Translations under genes and position numbers: made by a program
Source of the DNA: Henriciella litoralis
GTDB lineage: Bacteria; Pseudomonadota; Alphaproteobacteria; Caulobacterales; Hyphomonadaceae
Direction: 5' to 3'
Assembly: GCF_002088935.1 (NCBI RefSeq)
Contig: NZ_NCSS01000006.1
Coordinates: 1,520,407 to 1,584,406, forward strand
Length of the DNA stretch: 64,000 nucleotides
Part shown: piece by piece, positions 1-8,171 of the stretch
Layout of the letters: each line of letters opens with the position of its first letter
How positions within the stretch are numbered: position 1 is the stretch's first letter
Notes under the pieces: generated by a model
The model's input: the letters and a program-made list of their open reading frames with translations, nothing else
Database searches by the model: none
Told to the model about the DNA's origin: nothing

Positions 1-575
1 GCGCCTCTGTTTTGTGAGCTGGCAAGAACAAAAAAATGTCCGTCCGGATCATGACTGGCGAGAAAGCCGCCCCGCTGGCGCAAACGCTCAACCATTGTTC
101 GCCGCATGACGCCAAAGGGCAGTGCGCCTTTCAGCGTCAGATCAGCCTCAGGCGCGCGCTCAATGGCGCGCTTCAGCTGCGAAATCCGCTGGCGCAGCGC
201 CGCATCCGACAGGCCCAGCAACCAGCCAATCTCCGCACGCGTCGCACCATTGAGCGACAGGAGCGCCGTCACGCGCAACGAGTTCGGCAGGCCAGAAAGG
301 TCCGGCCCGGGCTCATCAGCGCAGGCGCCGTCATCGCGATCAGCCAGCCACCCAGCCTCCCGCGCCCGGCGGCGCACCGCGCTTCGCGCCGACATCCGGG
401 CCTTGTTGCGCATCACGCCATGCAGCCAGGCTTGTGTTTCAGCTGAGGAAAAATCGGTTCGCCCTGTCTCAACGGCGGCAAGGCAAGCGGCCTGGACAAG
501 GTCATCTGCCTCATCGGCGCGCCCGGCATAGCGCCGCGCCGCGGCCCCCAATTGTTTGACCCAGTTTTCGCTCAT
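1..575 (-). CDS. RNA polymerase sigma factor, ECF/sigma-70 type (3' end cut by window)
   Basis: The minus-strand frame is open from ATG at 575 to the window edge, 191 codons without a stop, so the C-terminus is missing. Residues about 8-60 look like sigma region 2 (RRYAGRADEADDLVQAA, then a basic RNKARMSARSAVRRR helix). Residues about 100-140 look like region 4, with a helix-turn-helix (TRAEIGWLLGLSDAALRQRI). A sigma factor of this kind would direct core polymerase to a small regulon. The start lies 31 bp after the stop of the 661-residue gene at 607-2592 on the same strand, so the two probably share a transcript. No anti-sigma gene is visible, but it could lie beyond the edge. The family call is good; the ECF subgroup is unknown. 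Confidence 0.75.
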   Translation of the reverse strand, partial: MSENWVKQLGAAARRYAGRADEADDLVQAACLAAVETGRTDFSSAETQAWLHGVMRNKARMSARSAVRRRAREAGWLADRDDGACADEPGPDLSGLPNSLRVTALLSLNGATRAEIGWLLGLSDAALRQRISQLKRAIERAPEADLTLKGALPFGVMRRTMVERLRQRGGFLASHDPDGHFFVLASSQNRG

Positions 576-606
576 CGCTCACCCTACACCGCAAGCCAAC
601 GCTCAC

Positions 607-2592
607 CTAGACGCGGTCGGCCGCCCAGCTTTCGATCGCCATCTGGCGAACCCTGTCGACCTCTGACTGTTCAACAGGCGACGAAGCCGCCTGCTCGAGC
701 GGGTCCGAATGGAAGATATAAAGGCGGGAGACAAAATCGCCGATTGGCACCGAGGATTCGCCATAATATTCACCGTGCCCCGAGGTGGAGACATGCACGC
801 CCGCGCCCCAGTCCTGGCCGCTGTCATTATTCGGGTTGAAGAAATAGACGCGCACCGTGCCGGACGGGTCCCGCGCCACACGAATGATCGCGATGGCGTG
901 CCAGCCGACAAAACGGGCGGCGCTATCGGTCACGGCAATTCCCGCCGGGCTCGGGTGAATGACCGGCTGATTGCCATTATGATCAGGGTGGAAGGCGGCA
1001 TAGAAGCGACGGATAAAGTCATCGGCATCGACCAGCTTTCCGGTCGGCACATCGACAACAATGTTGAACTTCCGCGCGACCCACCAGCCATGCATCTCCG
1101 GATTGATCCACTCATGCGGATCCCCGCCGCGCGGCGCGCAGAGCCGGCCCATTTCCAGATAGATGCGGTCCAGATGCGGCGCGAGAATCGCCGACACCGG
1201 GTCGACATCGAGCAGCTCTCCTTGCGCCAGTCCCGCCGATAGCGAGGCGGACGAAATCGAGGTGCCTTCAAATGGCATGTGAATTTCATTGTCGCGCGCC
1301 GCCCAGGTGACGAGCTGCAATAGATAGTCAGGGTCAGTATAGCCCCACATGGCGATGGCCCGCGCCGCCTGGCAGGTCGGGTTGTTGCCCTGCCCCACGC
1401 CGAGCGGCTGGCCCAGCACGCTGATCACCCCGGCCAGCAGCCGGGTTTCCGCCGATACACCCGCGCCATAAGTCGCCAACAGGCGCTCACGAACCACAGG
1501 ATCAAGCGTCAGCCCGATCTGCCGCCACAAGGCCGGCACGGTTGGCGGCAGATGCAGGATTCCGCGCTCAAGCAGCAGCGACAAACCATAGACGGCCTGC
1601 GCGGTTTCAGGGTGCACGGCCTTGTCGATGAGGGCATGCGTCAGCTCACTATAGGAGCGCAGGCTATTTCGGCCGGATGCCGTCAGGCCGAGACATTCAG
1701 GAATAAGGTCCGGCTGCTCGCGGGCCAAATAGCGCAACAGCACCGCATGATAGGCTGAAACAAGACCGGTATCGTACATGGCGCGCGCCATGCCCGCCGC
1801 TTCCTGACCCAGCGATTGCTCATCAAGGCCGGACAGGCGCGCCTCATAGGCATCGATGCCAGGGTCCTCGCGGGTTTCATTGGTCGGCCCGAATAGCGCG
1901 CTGATCAACCGGTCTGCGCCCCAGCCGGACTGCGATGTGTCGGTAGAGCCTTCCCTGATCCACAATGACAGCTGCAGGATCATCGACTTGATCCGACCCG
2001 TCTCGATCGGGCGCTGCGCAAGGATACGCCAGATTTCCGCAATCACGGAATCGAAGATCTGGCCGTAGCCAATTTCCTCTGCGATCAGCTCGAACAGGCG
2101 GCGCAACGTCCCGGACCAGGCGGGGTCGGCCATGCGGGACACTTCAGTGCTGGCGCCAAACAGGCGCTCAAGGTTCAGCCCCAGCACGCGCGCCAGGAAG
2201 TCCTGTGCCGCCTCCGGCGTCATCGCCGCGGACGCCATCTCCCCGCGCGCAATCGCCAGCAGGCGCAACTCACTCAACGTCTCGAGGACAAGCGTCAGCG
2301 GCTGACCGCTTTCCAGCGTCTGGCGCACCAGTACGGCTTTCAGCTTTTCAGGACTGTCCCAGTCGGTGCCGGCAAAAATGCCCCCATGGGTCAGCGCTTC
2401 AATCCGCGCATAACAGGCGGCCACGCCGCCCGGCTGATGCAGCACTTTTTCGCACTGCTGCAGGGTCGGCTGCACATGGCGTACTTTCAGCTTGTCGCTG
2501 GCTGAGCCAAGCCTCTGGATCGCCGCATCCAGCCGCTTCAACAGCACTGGATCGACGACGATCTCTTGATTGCCTGATCCGGCTTCGTTCAC
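607..2592 (-). CDS. Protein of unknown family, possible C-terminal papain-like cysteine hydrolase domain
   Basis: 661 residues with no signal peptide or membrane segment. The N-terminal ~390 residues are helical and Leu-rich with no motif I recognise. The last ~260 residues look like a different, enzyme-like domain: Cys407 in NNPTCQAARAIAMW, His565 in FVGWHAIAII, and Asn/Asp at 586-590 in YFFNPNNDSGQDWG. That order (Cys at a helix start, His at a strand start, Asn/Asp after a strand) matches papain-like and C39-like folds. This is inference from spacing and context. The gene directly precedes a sigma factor gene, so the pair may be functionally linked. A non-enzymatic scaffold is the main alternative. 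Confidence 0.6.
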   Translation of the reverse strand: MNEAGSGNQEIVVDPVLLKRLDAAIQRLGSASDKLKVRHVQPTLQQCEKVLHQPGGVAACYARIEALTHGGIFAGTDWDSPEKLKAVLVRQTLESGQPLTLVLETLSELRLLAIARGEMASAAMTPEAAQDFLARVLGLNLERLFGASTEVSRMADPAWSGTLRRLFELIAEEIGYGQIFDSVIAEIWRILAQRPIETGRIKSMILQLSLWIREGSTDTSQSGWGADRLISALFGPTNETREDPGIDAYEARLSGLDEQSLGQEAAGMARAMYDTGLVSAYHAVLLRYLAREQPDLIPECLGLTASGRNSLRSYSELTHALIDKAVHPETAQAVYGLSLLLERGILHLPPTVPALWRQIGLTLDPVVRERLLATYGAGVSAETRLLAGVISVLGQPLGVGQGNNPTCQAARAIAMWGYTDPDYLLQLVTWAARDNEIHMPFEGTSISSASLSAGLAQGELLDVDPVSAILAPHLDRIYLEMGRLCAPRGGDPHEWINPEMHGWWVARKFNIVVDVPTGKLVDADDFIRRFYAAFHPDHNGNQPVIHPSPAGIAVTDSAARFVGWHAIAIIRVARDPSGTVRVYFFNPNNDSGQDWGAGVHVSTSGHGEYYGESSVPIGDFVSRLYIFHSDPLEQAASSPVEQSEVDRVRQMAIESWAADRV

Positions 2593-2667
2593 GGCGCATA
2601 CCCTTTTCGATTCGCCCTCTGGGGCGAGCCTAATAAAGACCTGTAAGTCTGACTACTGAGCGATGCG

Positions 2668-3894
2668 CTAGACGTAAAAGTCCACGTCTTCCTGCGCTTT
2701 CAGCAAGTCGCGCAGCGTGATGGCATCTTCACCGTGAAAGTAGACAAGCCCCCAATGAGTGCCGAAGGCTGACCGTTTGGCCACCTTGTTCTCCATCGGC
2801 TCGCCCAGCTCATGCCAGTCGAAATAGGGGTGGTCTTCGGTCTCTTTCGGGATTTCGAGGCGCGAAACGACCTGATTTCTCGGATAGACGCCGAAACAAC
2901 CAGCATAGCCATTGGCATCCTTGACCGGTGTCGGGAAGAACGCCTCGATCTCTTCTTCGGTGGTCTTCGGGTCGAACATCATGACCATGCCCTGATAGGC
3001 ATTGAAGCCATAGACGCGCTCCAGAAGCTCGAACACCTTGAAGCCTGGCGGGCGATAGGCAACCTCGCCGAAGTACATCACATCATCTGGCCCGATGAAG
3101 TATTCCGGGTGGATGAAGCCGAATTTGATATCAAACGTCTTGATCAGCTTCTCAATCTCGGCCTCGACCTTGGCGCGCATGGCTTCAAGCTCCGGGCTCG
3201 CCGGTACGAAGACCGAATAGCCAAGCCGGACATATTCAGAGATGTTCAGAAAGCGGATCTTGCCATCATGGATCCAGGCCTCGGCGGCATATTCCCAGCC
3301 ATCGAGGTGGCTTTCCATCAGCACCGGAAAATCGCTGTCCGGTATCTCGCCGACATCATCGACGGTGCGCACGACGCGGTGGCCCATACAGCCTGCAAGG
3401 TCAAACGCCTTGATGTGGATCGGATCGTTTTCATCGCCTTCCTGCTTCAGCAAGGTCTGGTTCACCCGCTTCAGGAAGCGTTCGACATCGCCGCGGTCAT
3501 GGGCTTCCTCAAAGATGCCGACGCGGATACCGCCAAGCTGGGCCCGGCGCTTCATCAGAGACTTGTCGCGGAACAGCATGGACTGGCCGAGCAGACGCGG
3601 CTGGTCGAGCAGGACCGCATTGATCGCGCCGGCCCATTCCACCGTTTCCTCGTAAAGCGGGACGGCGACGTCGACGCCTTCATCCTTCAGCATCTGCGCG
3701 ATCTCGAAAGAGTTCTCGTTCAGCCGCTCAAAATTCCACGACATGAAAGGAATGTCGTGCTTGTCCGCATAATCCTTCGCCCAGCTGGGCGCGACAATGA
3801 TATAGCGCCGGTCGAACTTCTCCATCGCGTCGATGGCGTTCAGGCTCCAGCCTAGAAGCGCGATATAGCCTTTGTCGGGATTGTAATCAGTCAT
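2668..3894 (-). CDS. ATP-grasp domain protein (carboxylate-amine ligase type)
   Basis: 408 residues. The N-terminus (IALLGWSLNAIDAMEKF) resembles a pre-ATP-grasp Rossmann-like domain. The middle has an ATP-grasp-like core, with LLKQEGDENDPIHIKAFDLA around the nucleotide-binding lysine and then PVLMESHLDGWEYAAEAWI. The acidic metal-binding strands are GFIHPEYFIG and YFGEVAYRPPG at about residues 275-300. Such enzymes couple ATP hydrolysis to joining a carboxylate with an amine or thiol. The substrate cannot be told here: there is no partner biosynthetic gene, and the gene stands alone with about 240 bp of non-coding DNA upstream. Confidence 0.7.
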   Translation of the reverse strand: MTDYNPDKGYIALLGWSLNAIDAMEKFDRRYIIVAPSWAKDYADKHDIPFMSWNFERLNENSFEIAQMLKDEGVDVAVPLYEETVEWAGAINAVLLDQPRLLGQSMLFRDKSLMKRRAQLGGIRVGIFEEAHDRGDVERFLKRVNQTLLKQEGDENDPIHIKAFDLAGCMGHRVVRTVDDVGEIPDSDFPVLMESHLDGWEYAAEAWIHDGKIRFLNISEYVRLGYSVFVPASPELEAMRAKVEAEIEKLIKTFDIKFGFIHPEYFIGPDDVMYFGEVAYRPPGFKVFELLERVYGFNAYQGMVMMFDPKTTEEEIEAFFPTPVKDANGYAGCFGVYPRNQVVSRLEIPKETEDHPYFDWHELGEPMENKVAKRSAFGTHWGLVYFHGEDAITLRDLLKAQEDVDFYV

Positions 3895-4135
3895 GAGACT
3901 CCATTGTGTCTGTGTGGTGCATCTGGTTCTGGCTTGGTCTTGCCTCAGCGACCTGCCGCAGAAGCGGCTGGATCAGCGTGCCGCACGCGTTCGGAGTGCG
4001 CGCGGAAGGCCGGACGCATGGCCCGGCCACTGACAACAAGAAAATTCTCTATACCCCAAAGCTAGGGGGTTGCGCCCGAGAGTCAAACGCGCGCCCCTCT
4101 TGCCTCTCCTGGCGCAAACCGGCGATAGCTGGTGA

Positions 4136-5038
4136 ATGCAGACCGGCCGCGACAATAGACAGGAAGAGATTGCCCGCATTGTTGGGCACCATCTACCCAA
4201 GGCAGAACTGCGCGGCGCCGAACGGCTGACAGGCGGGGTCTCAGCCGACGTCTACCGTCTCGATATATGCGGCGCCGACGGCAGGGAGGAAGCGCTGGTC
4301 TTACGCCTTCACGGGCCAACTCATGGCGGCCATGATGCGTCGCTGGAATTTGCGCTGCTCGACAGCCTGCATACGGCCGGCGCCCCGGTGGCGAAGCCCA
4401 TCCTCGCCGACACGTCCGGCACGCTCTGCCCGCATCCTTTCGTGCTGACGACCTTCGCCGCGGGCACGACAGCGCTGCCGGAAGAGCATCTGGCCTCGAG
4501 GGTCGCCGCGATGGCACAGACGCTGGCTGACCTTCATGCTTTGCCTCTGTCCAACCTGCCGGACCTGCCCGCCCGCCTTGATCCACGCCCGGAGCTGTTG
4601 CGCTGGCTGGAAGACGAAAGCGGGCAAGGCCCGGCAGACGCCTATCGCAAGACCATCGCCGCACTTGGCGAGACGCGTTTCAATGGCACGCCCACCCTGC
4701 TCCACGGCGATTTCTGGCCCGAGAACATCATCTGGCAGGGCAATAAAATCACTGCCGTCCTCGACTGGGAGGATGCGGCCATTGGCGACCCGCTGTCCGA
4801 TATCGCCTGTACCTGCCTGGAGCTGCGCTACATCTTCGGCAAGCCCGCCATGCGTGCCTTCGAAGCCGCCTCCGCCACCCACCGGCAAATCGATCCGCAG
4901 AGGCTCGCGCTCTGGCTCGCCTATGTTTCAATGGCGGCCCTGCGTCACATGGGAGACTGGCGGCTGCCGGCTGAGCGCGAATCCCGCATGCGGCGCGAAG
5001 CGACAGCGACGCTAAGAGAAGCGATGTCCTGCTTTTAA
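4136..5038 (+). CDS. APH-family phosphotransferase (aminoglycoside phosphotransferase fold)
   Basis: 300 residues. The catalytic loop HGDFWPEN (His190, Asp192, Asn197) and the Mg-binding DWEDAAIGDP (Asp210) are the Brenner and DFG-like motifs of the APH/choline-kinase family. The N-lobe has a G-loop-like LTGGVSADVYRLDI and a VLRLHG strand for the ATP-contacting lysine/arginine. The family moves phosphate from ATP or GTP to small hydroxylated molecules, and few chromosomal members are true antibiotic-resistance enzymes. The substrate is unknown. The gene stands alone, running opposite to the ATP-grasp gene. Confidence 0.8.
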   Translation: MQTGRDNRQEEIARIVGHHLPKAELRGAERLTGGVSADVYRLDICGADGREEALVLRLHGPTHGGHDASLEFALLDSLHTAGAPVAKPILADTSGTLCPHPFVLTTFAAGTTALPEEHLASRVAAMAQTLADLHALPLSNLPDLPARLDPRPELLRWLEDESGQGPADAYRKTIAALGETRFNGTPTLLHGDFWPENIIWQGNKITAVLDWEDAAIGDPLSDIACTCLELRYIFGKPAMRAFEAASATHRQIDPQRLALWLAYVSMAALRHMGDWRLPAERESRMRREATATLREAMSCF

Positions 5039-5112
5039 TCATCTGCCGGAACGATGAGCGCGCCTGAACGGTTCTATTCCCAGCTATTCAACCGGCCGAC
5101 AGGACCCCACAC

Positions 5113-5286
5113 ATGATCAAGCTCGCCCTCGTCTTTCTCGTCATCGCCATTATCGCAGGCCTTCTCGGCTTTACCGGCATTGCAGGCGCCGCCGTCAACA
5201 TCGCGACATTCCTGTTCTTCGCGGCGCTGATCATCTTCGCTGTGTTGCTGGTGCTCGGCCTGACCGTGATGAAGAAAGTCACCTGA
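5113..5286 (+). CDS. Small DUF1328 (YtjA-like) inner-membrane protein
   Basis: A 57-residue ORF beginning [20 protein letters not shown]. Two hydrophobic segments (about residues 3-22 and 28-50) are separated by a short Gly/Ala turn ([11 protein letters not shown]), and the protein ends in a basic VMKKVT tail. Size and pattern match the DUF1328 family, whose function is not established. The gene follows the APH-like gene by 74 bp and may share its transcript. Confidence 0.85.
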   Translation: MIKLALVFLVIAIIAGLLGFTGIAGAAVNIATFLFFAALIIFAVLLVLGLTVMKKVT

Positions 5287-5298
5287 GGCCGCGCAGCC

Positions 5299-6021
5299 CT
5301 ACTCCGCGCGTGACTTCACCACATCTTCGAGGAAGCCCGTGAGGTTGCCCGTCACATAATCGATGAAAGGCTGGCTCTCATCCGCAGCCCCGGCAGGCCT
5401 GGCCTCAATCGGCTCATGGCTCCAGTCCTTGGCCGAGTGCACGAGCACCGTGGCAAACCCCATCTCATGCGCGGGCTTCAGATTGCGCGCCATGTCCTCG
5501 AAGAAGACCGCCCTCGCCGGATCAACATCATGCTGGCGGCAGAACGCTTCATAGGCCGGCACGGCAGGCTTGGGCACAAAGTCGCTATCCTCGATGCCGA
5601 ACAGGCCATCGAAACTTCCCGCAAGACTCATATAATCGGTGATCCGCCGCGCATGCTCGCGGGAGCCATTGGTGTAGACCAGTTTGCGCCCGGGGAGCGC
5701 ATCGAGCACCGTGCAGAGCTCCGGCATATGCGGGATGGGCGAGAGGTCGATATCATGCACATGCGCCAGAAACTCGTCCGGCGACATGCCATGCATCGTC
5801 ATCATGCCTTTCAGCGTGGTGCCATGCTCGGCATAATAAGCCTTCTGCAGCGCCCGCGCCTCGGCCCGCTCCATGCCGAGATAGCTCGCGACAAAGTCCG
5901 TCATCCGCACATCAATCTGCGCGAACAGGTCACACTCGGCCGGATACAGCGTATTATCGAGATCGAAGACCCAGATATCGCGCGCCGTCAGCTTCGAGAG
6001 GTCCGCGCCGCCCGCGCTCAT
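5299..6021 (-). CDS. HAD-family pyrimidine 5'-nucleotidase (SDT1-like)
   Basis: 240 residues with all four HAD motifs: DLDNTL (Asp20, Asp22), YTNGS (Thr117), Lys151 in VPKPAVPA and FFEDMARN (Glu175, Asp176). Overall sequence matches bacterial pyrimidine 5'-nucleotidases related to yeast Sdt1, which dephosphorylate UMP/CMP-like nucleotides. The helical cap lies between motifs I and II. The stop of the DUF1036 gene lies inside the first codons (overlap at 6018-6021), so translation is probably coupled. Linkage to argB is common in alphaproteobacteria. Confidence 0.85.
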   Translation of the reverse strand: MSAGGADLSKLTARDIWVFDLDNTLYPAECDLFAQIDVRMTDFVASYLGMERAEARALQKAYYAEHGTTLKGMMTMHGMSPDEFLAHVHDIDLSPIPHMPELCTVLDALPGRKLVYTNGSREHARRITDYMSLAGSFDGLFGIEDSDFVPKPAVPAYEAFCRQHDVDPARAVFFEDMARNLKPAHEMGFATVLVHSAKDWSHEPIEARPAGAADESQPFIDYVTGNLTGFLEDVVKSRAE

Positions 6022-7085
6022 GAGGGCGTCTCATTGAAGTCGCGCTCAAAGAACTCAAACAGCAGCCGCCGGTCCTGAGCCGCCTTGGTCGCGGCGAACA
6101 GGCCAGTGCGATAGGCCGACGCCTCGCAGTCCTTGCGGCCATTGATGACAAACTGGACCCGCGCCACGCAGAACGGGTCGCTCCCCTTCTTCAGTGTACG
6201 GAACTTGCCGTCCTCAGTCTCCATTTCTGCAAACACGAAATGCTCCGCCGTCAGCAGCGGCTCGTCGATCGCGCGCGCACAGCCCCCGCTCTCCAGCAGC
6301 CACCAGCCGCGGCTCTCCCAGCCATCGCCCTTGCGACGGGCAATCGCGCTCCAGATGCGGTTATGCGTGCGGTTGCAGAGGGTGAGGCCAATCTCGCTGC
6401 CGCGCTTCTGCGCCATCTGCTCCAGCACATCGACCAGGTCGCCATCGGCGGTGTCGGCTGGCAAGTCATTCTGCTTCAGAAACTCAGCGATGGCCGCGCG
6501 GGTCTTGCGCCCGATATGCCCGTCAATACTGCCATTGAAGACGCCCGCATCGGCCAGCAAGCGCTGCACGCCGGCGCCAGCCGCCTCGTCCGGGTCATAC
6601 TCTTCGGTCTCGGTAAACTTGGTGCGCCAGCGTTTGGCATTCTCGATCAGGATCGGCCGGAAATCGCGCGACTCCAGCCCCATCGCCGAACAGTCCTGCG
6701 GGCTCTCGACAGAGAAACTACCGGTCGGATCAACGCAAAGCGGCTTGTCCCCGCCCCAGATCTTGCGCCCGCCCCGATGCGCCGTGGATGAGCGCGCGAA
6801 GAGATAATGCACGCCCGGCTCAAGCGGTCCGGTCAGCGCCATGGTGCACATGCCTGGCCGCAGGCGCTTCCACCCCTCAACCGTCACGCCCTGGCCTTCA
6901 TAATGGCCGACAGCCGCCTCGATGACATAGCTTGTCCGATTGCACAGAGACCAGCCATCCGGCGGCGAACCCGCGCCCGCACTGCCCTGCGCCGACGCAG
7001 TGCCGCCCACTGCAAAGACCAGCGCAATAACGCCAGATGCGATGACGCCCAGCGCCGCCCTAAAGAATGATCGTGCCAGCACCAT
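6018..7085 (-). CDS. Secreted protein with two DUF1036 domains around a peptidoglycan-binding-like motif
   Basis: I place the start at 7085, where [18 protein letters not shown] opens a clear signal peptide ending ASAQ; an upstream start would run 100 bp deeper into argB. The mature protein has a DUF1036 domain ([17 protein letters not shown], residues ~45-140), then a short helical region resembling PG_binding_1 ([20 protein letters not shown], ~180-215), then a second DUF1036 copy ([19 protein letters not shown], ~235-335). Both copies keep several Cys residues, suggesting disulfides in the periplasm. DUF1036 has no settled function. The start overlaps the 3' end of argB by 26 bp, so the two are probably co-translated. 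Confidence 0.8.
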   Translation of the reverse strand: MVLARSFFRAALGVIASGVIALVFAVGGTASAQGSAGAGSPPDGWSLCNRTSYVIEAAVGHYEGQGVTVEGWKRLRPGMCTMALTGPLEPGVHYLFARSSTAHRGGRKIWGGDKPLCVDPTGSFSVESPQDCSAMGLESRDFRPILIENAKRWRTKFTETEEYDPDEAAGAGVQRLLADAGVFNGSIDGHIGRKTRAAIAEFLKQNDLPADTADGDLVDVLEQMAQKRGSEIGLTLCNRTHNRIWSAIARRKGDGWESRGWWLLESGGCARAIDEPLLTAEHFVFAEMETEDGKFRTLKKGSDPFCVARVQFVINGRKDCEASAYRTGLFAATKAAQDRRLLFEFFERDFNETPS

Positions 7086-7959
7086 GTTCGGTAAAAAGCT
7101 CCATGAGCAGGGCATGCTTTGCCCGGCCGTCCAGTATGACAGCCCCGCCAACCCCATTCTTGACGGCTCCGGCAGCGGTTTCAAGCTTCGGTATCATACC
7201 GCCCGACGCCGTCCCGTCGCGGATCAGCGCCGGCACGTCATCGGCGCGGATCTCCCGGATCAGTTCTTTCTTGCCATCGAGCACACCGGCGACATCGGTC
7301 AGCAGCAACAGACGCATCGCGCCCAGCGCCTCGGCAATGGCGCCAGCGGCGGTGTCCGCATTGACGTTATAGCGCTTGCCCTCGGCATCGAAGCCGACCG
7401 GCGCGATCACCGGAATGAAGTCATGATCGTAATTACCCAAGAGGTTCAGCACCGACACATCGACCGCTTCCGGCTCACCCACGAACCCCAGATCGATCAC
7501 CTGCTCGACATGGCTGTCAGGGTCCCGCGAGGTCCGCGTTGCCCGGCGCACGCGCATCAGGTCTGCGTCAGAGCCAGAGAGGCCCACCGCCTTGCCGCCC
7601 GCCTTGTTGATCGCGCGGACAATCGACTTGTTGATCGGCCCGGAGAGGACCATCTCGACCACTTCCATTGTCGCATCATCGGTCACGCGCAGCCCGTCGC
7701 GAAACTCTGACTGGATGCCGAGCCGCGACAGAAGGCTCGCAATCTGCGGCCCCCCGCCATGCACGATGACCGGGTTCACGCCCATATGTTTGAGCAGCAC
7801 GACATCACGCGCAAACGCCTCGGCCAGCCCCGCATCCACCATCGCATGGCCACCATATTTGATGACAACGGTCTGGCGGTCATACCGCTGAATAAAAGGA
7901 AGGGCTTCCGACAGCGTCGCCGCCGTAAACTGCGCAGGATTAGGGGTCTTTTCGCTCAT
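7060..7959 (-). CDS. argB: Acetylglutamate kinase
   Basis: 299 residues. It catalyses the ATP-dependent phosphorylation of N-acetylglutamate, the second step of arginine biosynthesis, in the cytoplasm. Signatures of the amino-acid kinase family are clear: [10 protein letters not shown] near residue 32, [19 protein letters not shown] and DVAGVLD. Length is normal for the family. It heads a minus-strand unit with the DUF1036 and nucleotidase genes. The second arginine gene in the window, argG, is about 53 kb away. In many related genomes argB lies near engB; here 7.5 kb separates them. Confidence 0.97.
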   Translation of the reverse strand: MSEKTPNPAQFTAATLSEALPFIQRYDRQTVVIKYGGHAMVDAGLAEAFARDVVLLKHMGVNPVIVHGGGPQIASLLSRLGIQSEFRDGLRVTDDATMEVVEMVLSGPINKSIVRAINKAGGKAVGLSGSDADLMRVRRATRTSRDPDSHVEQVIDLGFVGEPEAVDVSVLNLLGNYDHDFIPVIAPVGFDAEGKRYNVNADTAAGAIAEALGAMRLLLLTDVAGVLDGKKELIREIRADDVPALIRDGTASGGMIPKLETAAGAVKNGVGGAVILDGRAKHALLMELFTEHGAGTIIL

Positions 7960-8171
7960 GGCGAGCGTTTAGCGGGTTTTGCGCGGAGGGGGAAGGTGGG
8001 GGACAACTTGAGCGCCAGTACCGAGTACAACAATTGGCTTCCCACCGCCGATCGAACCCAATCTGACGGCATTCCCTTAACCTAAATTGGAAATGCTTTT
8101 GCAAACACCTCGATTTAGTTAAAGAATGAATTTGATAGCTAAAACAAGATCCGTAGACAAGCAGTGCAATT

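Noticed and set aside
2812-3855. 347-codon open frame on the plus strand opposite the ATP-grasp gene
   Set aside because: Its residues are a mirror of the well-supported minus-strand gene, with no motifs and no ribosome site.
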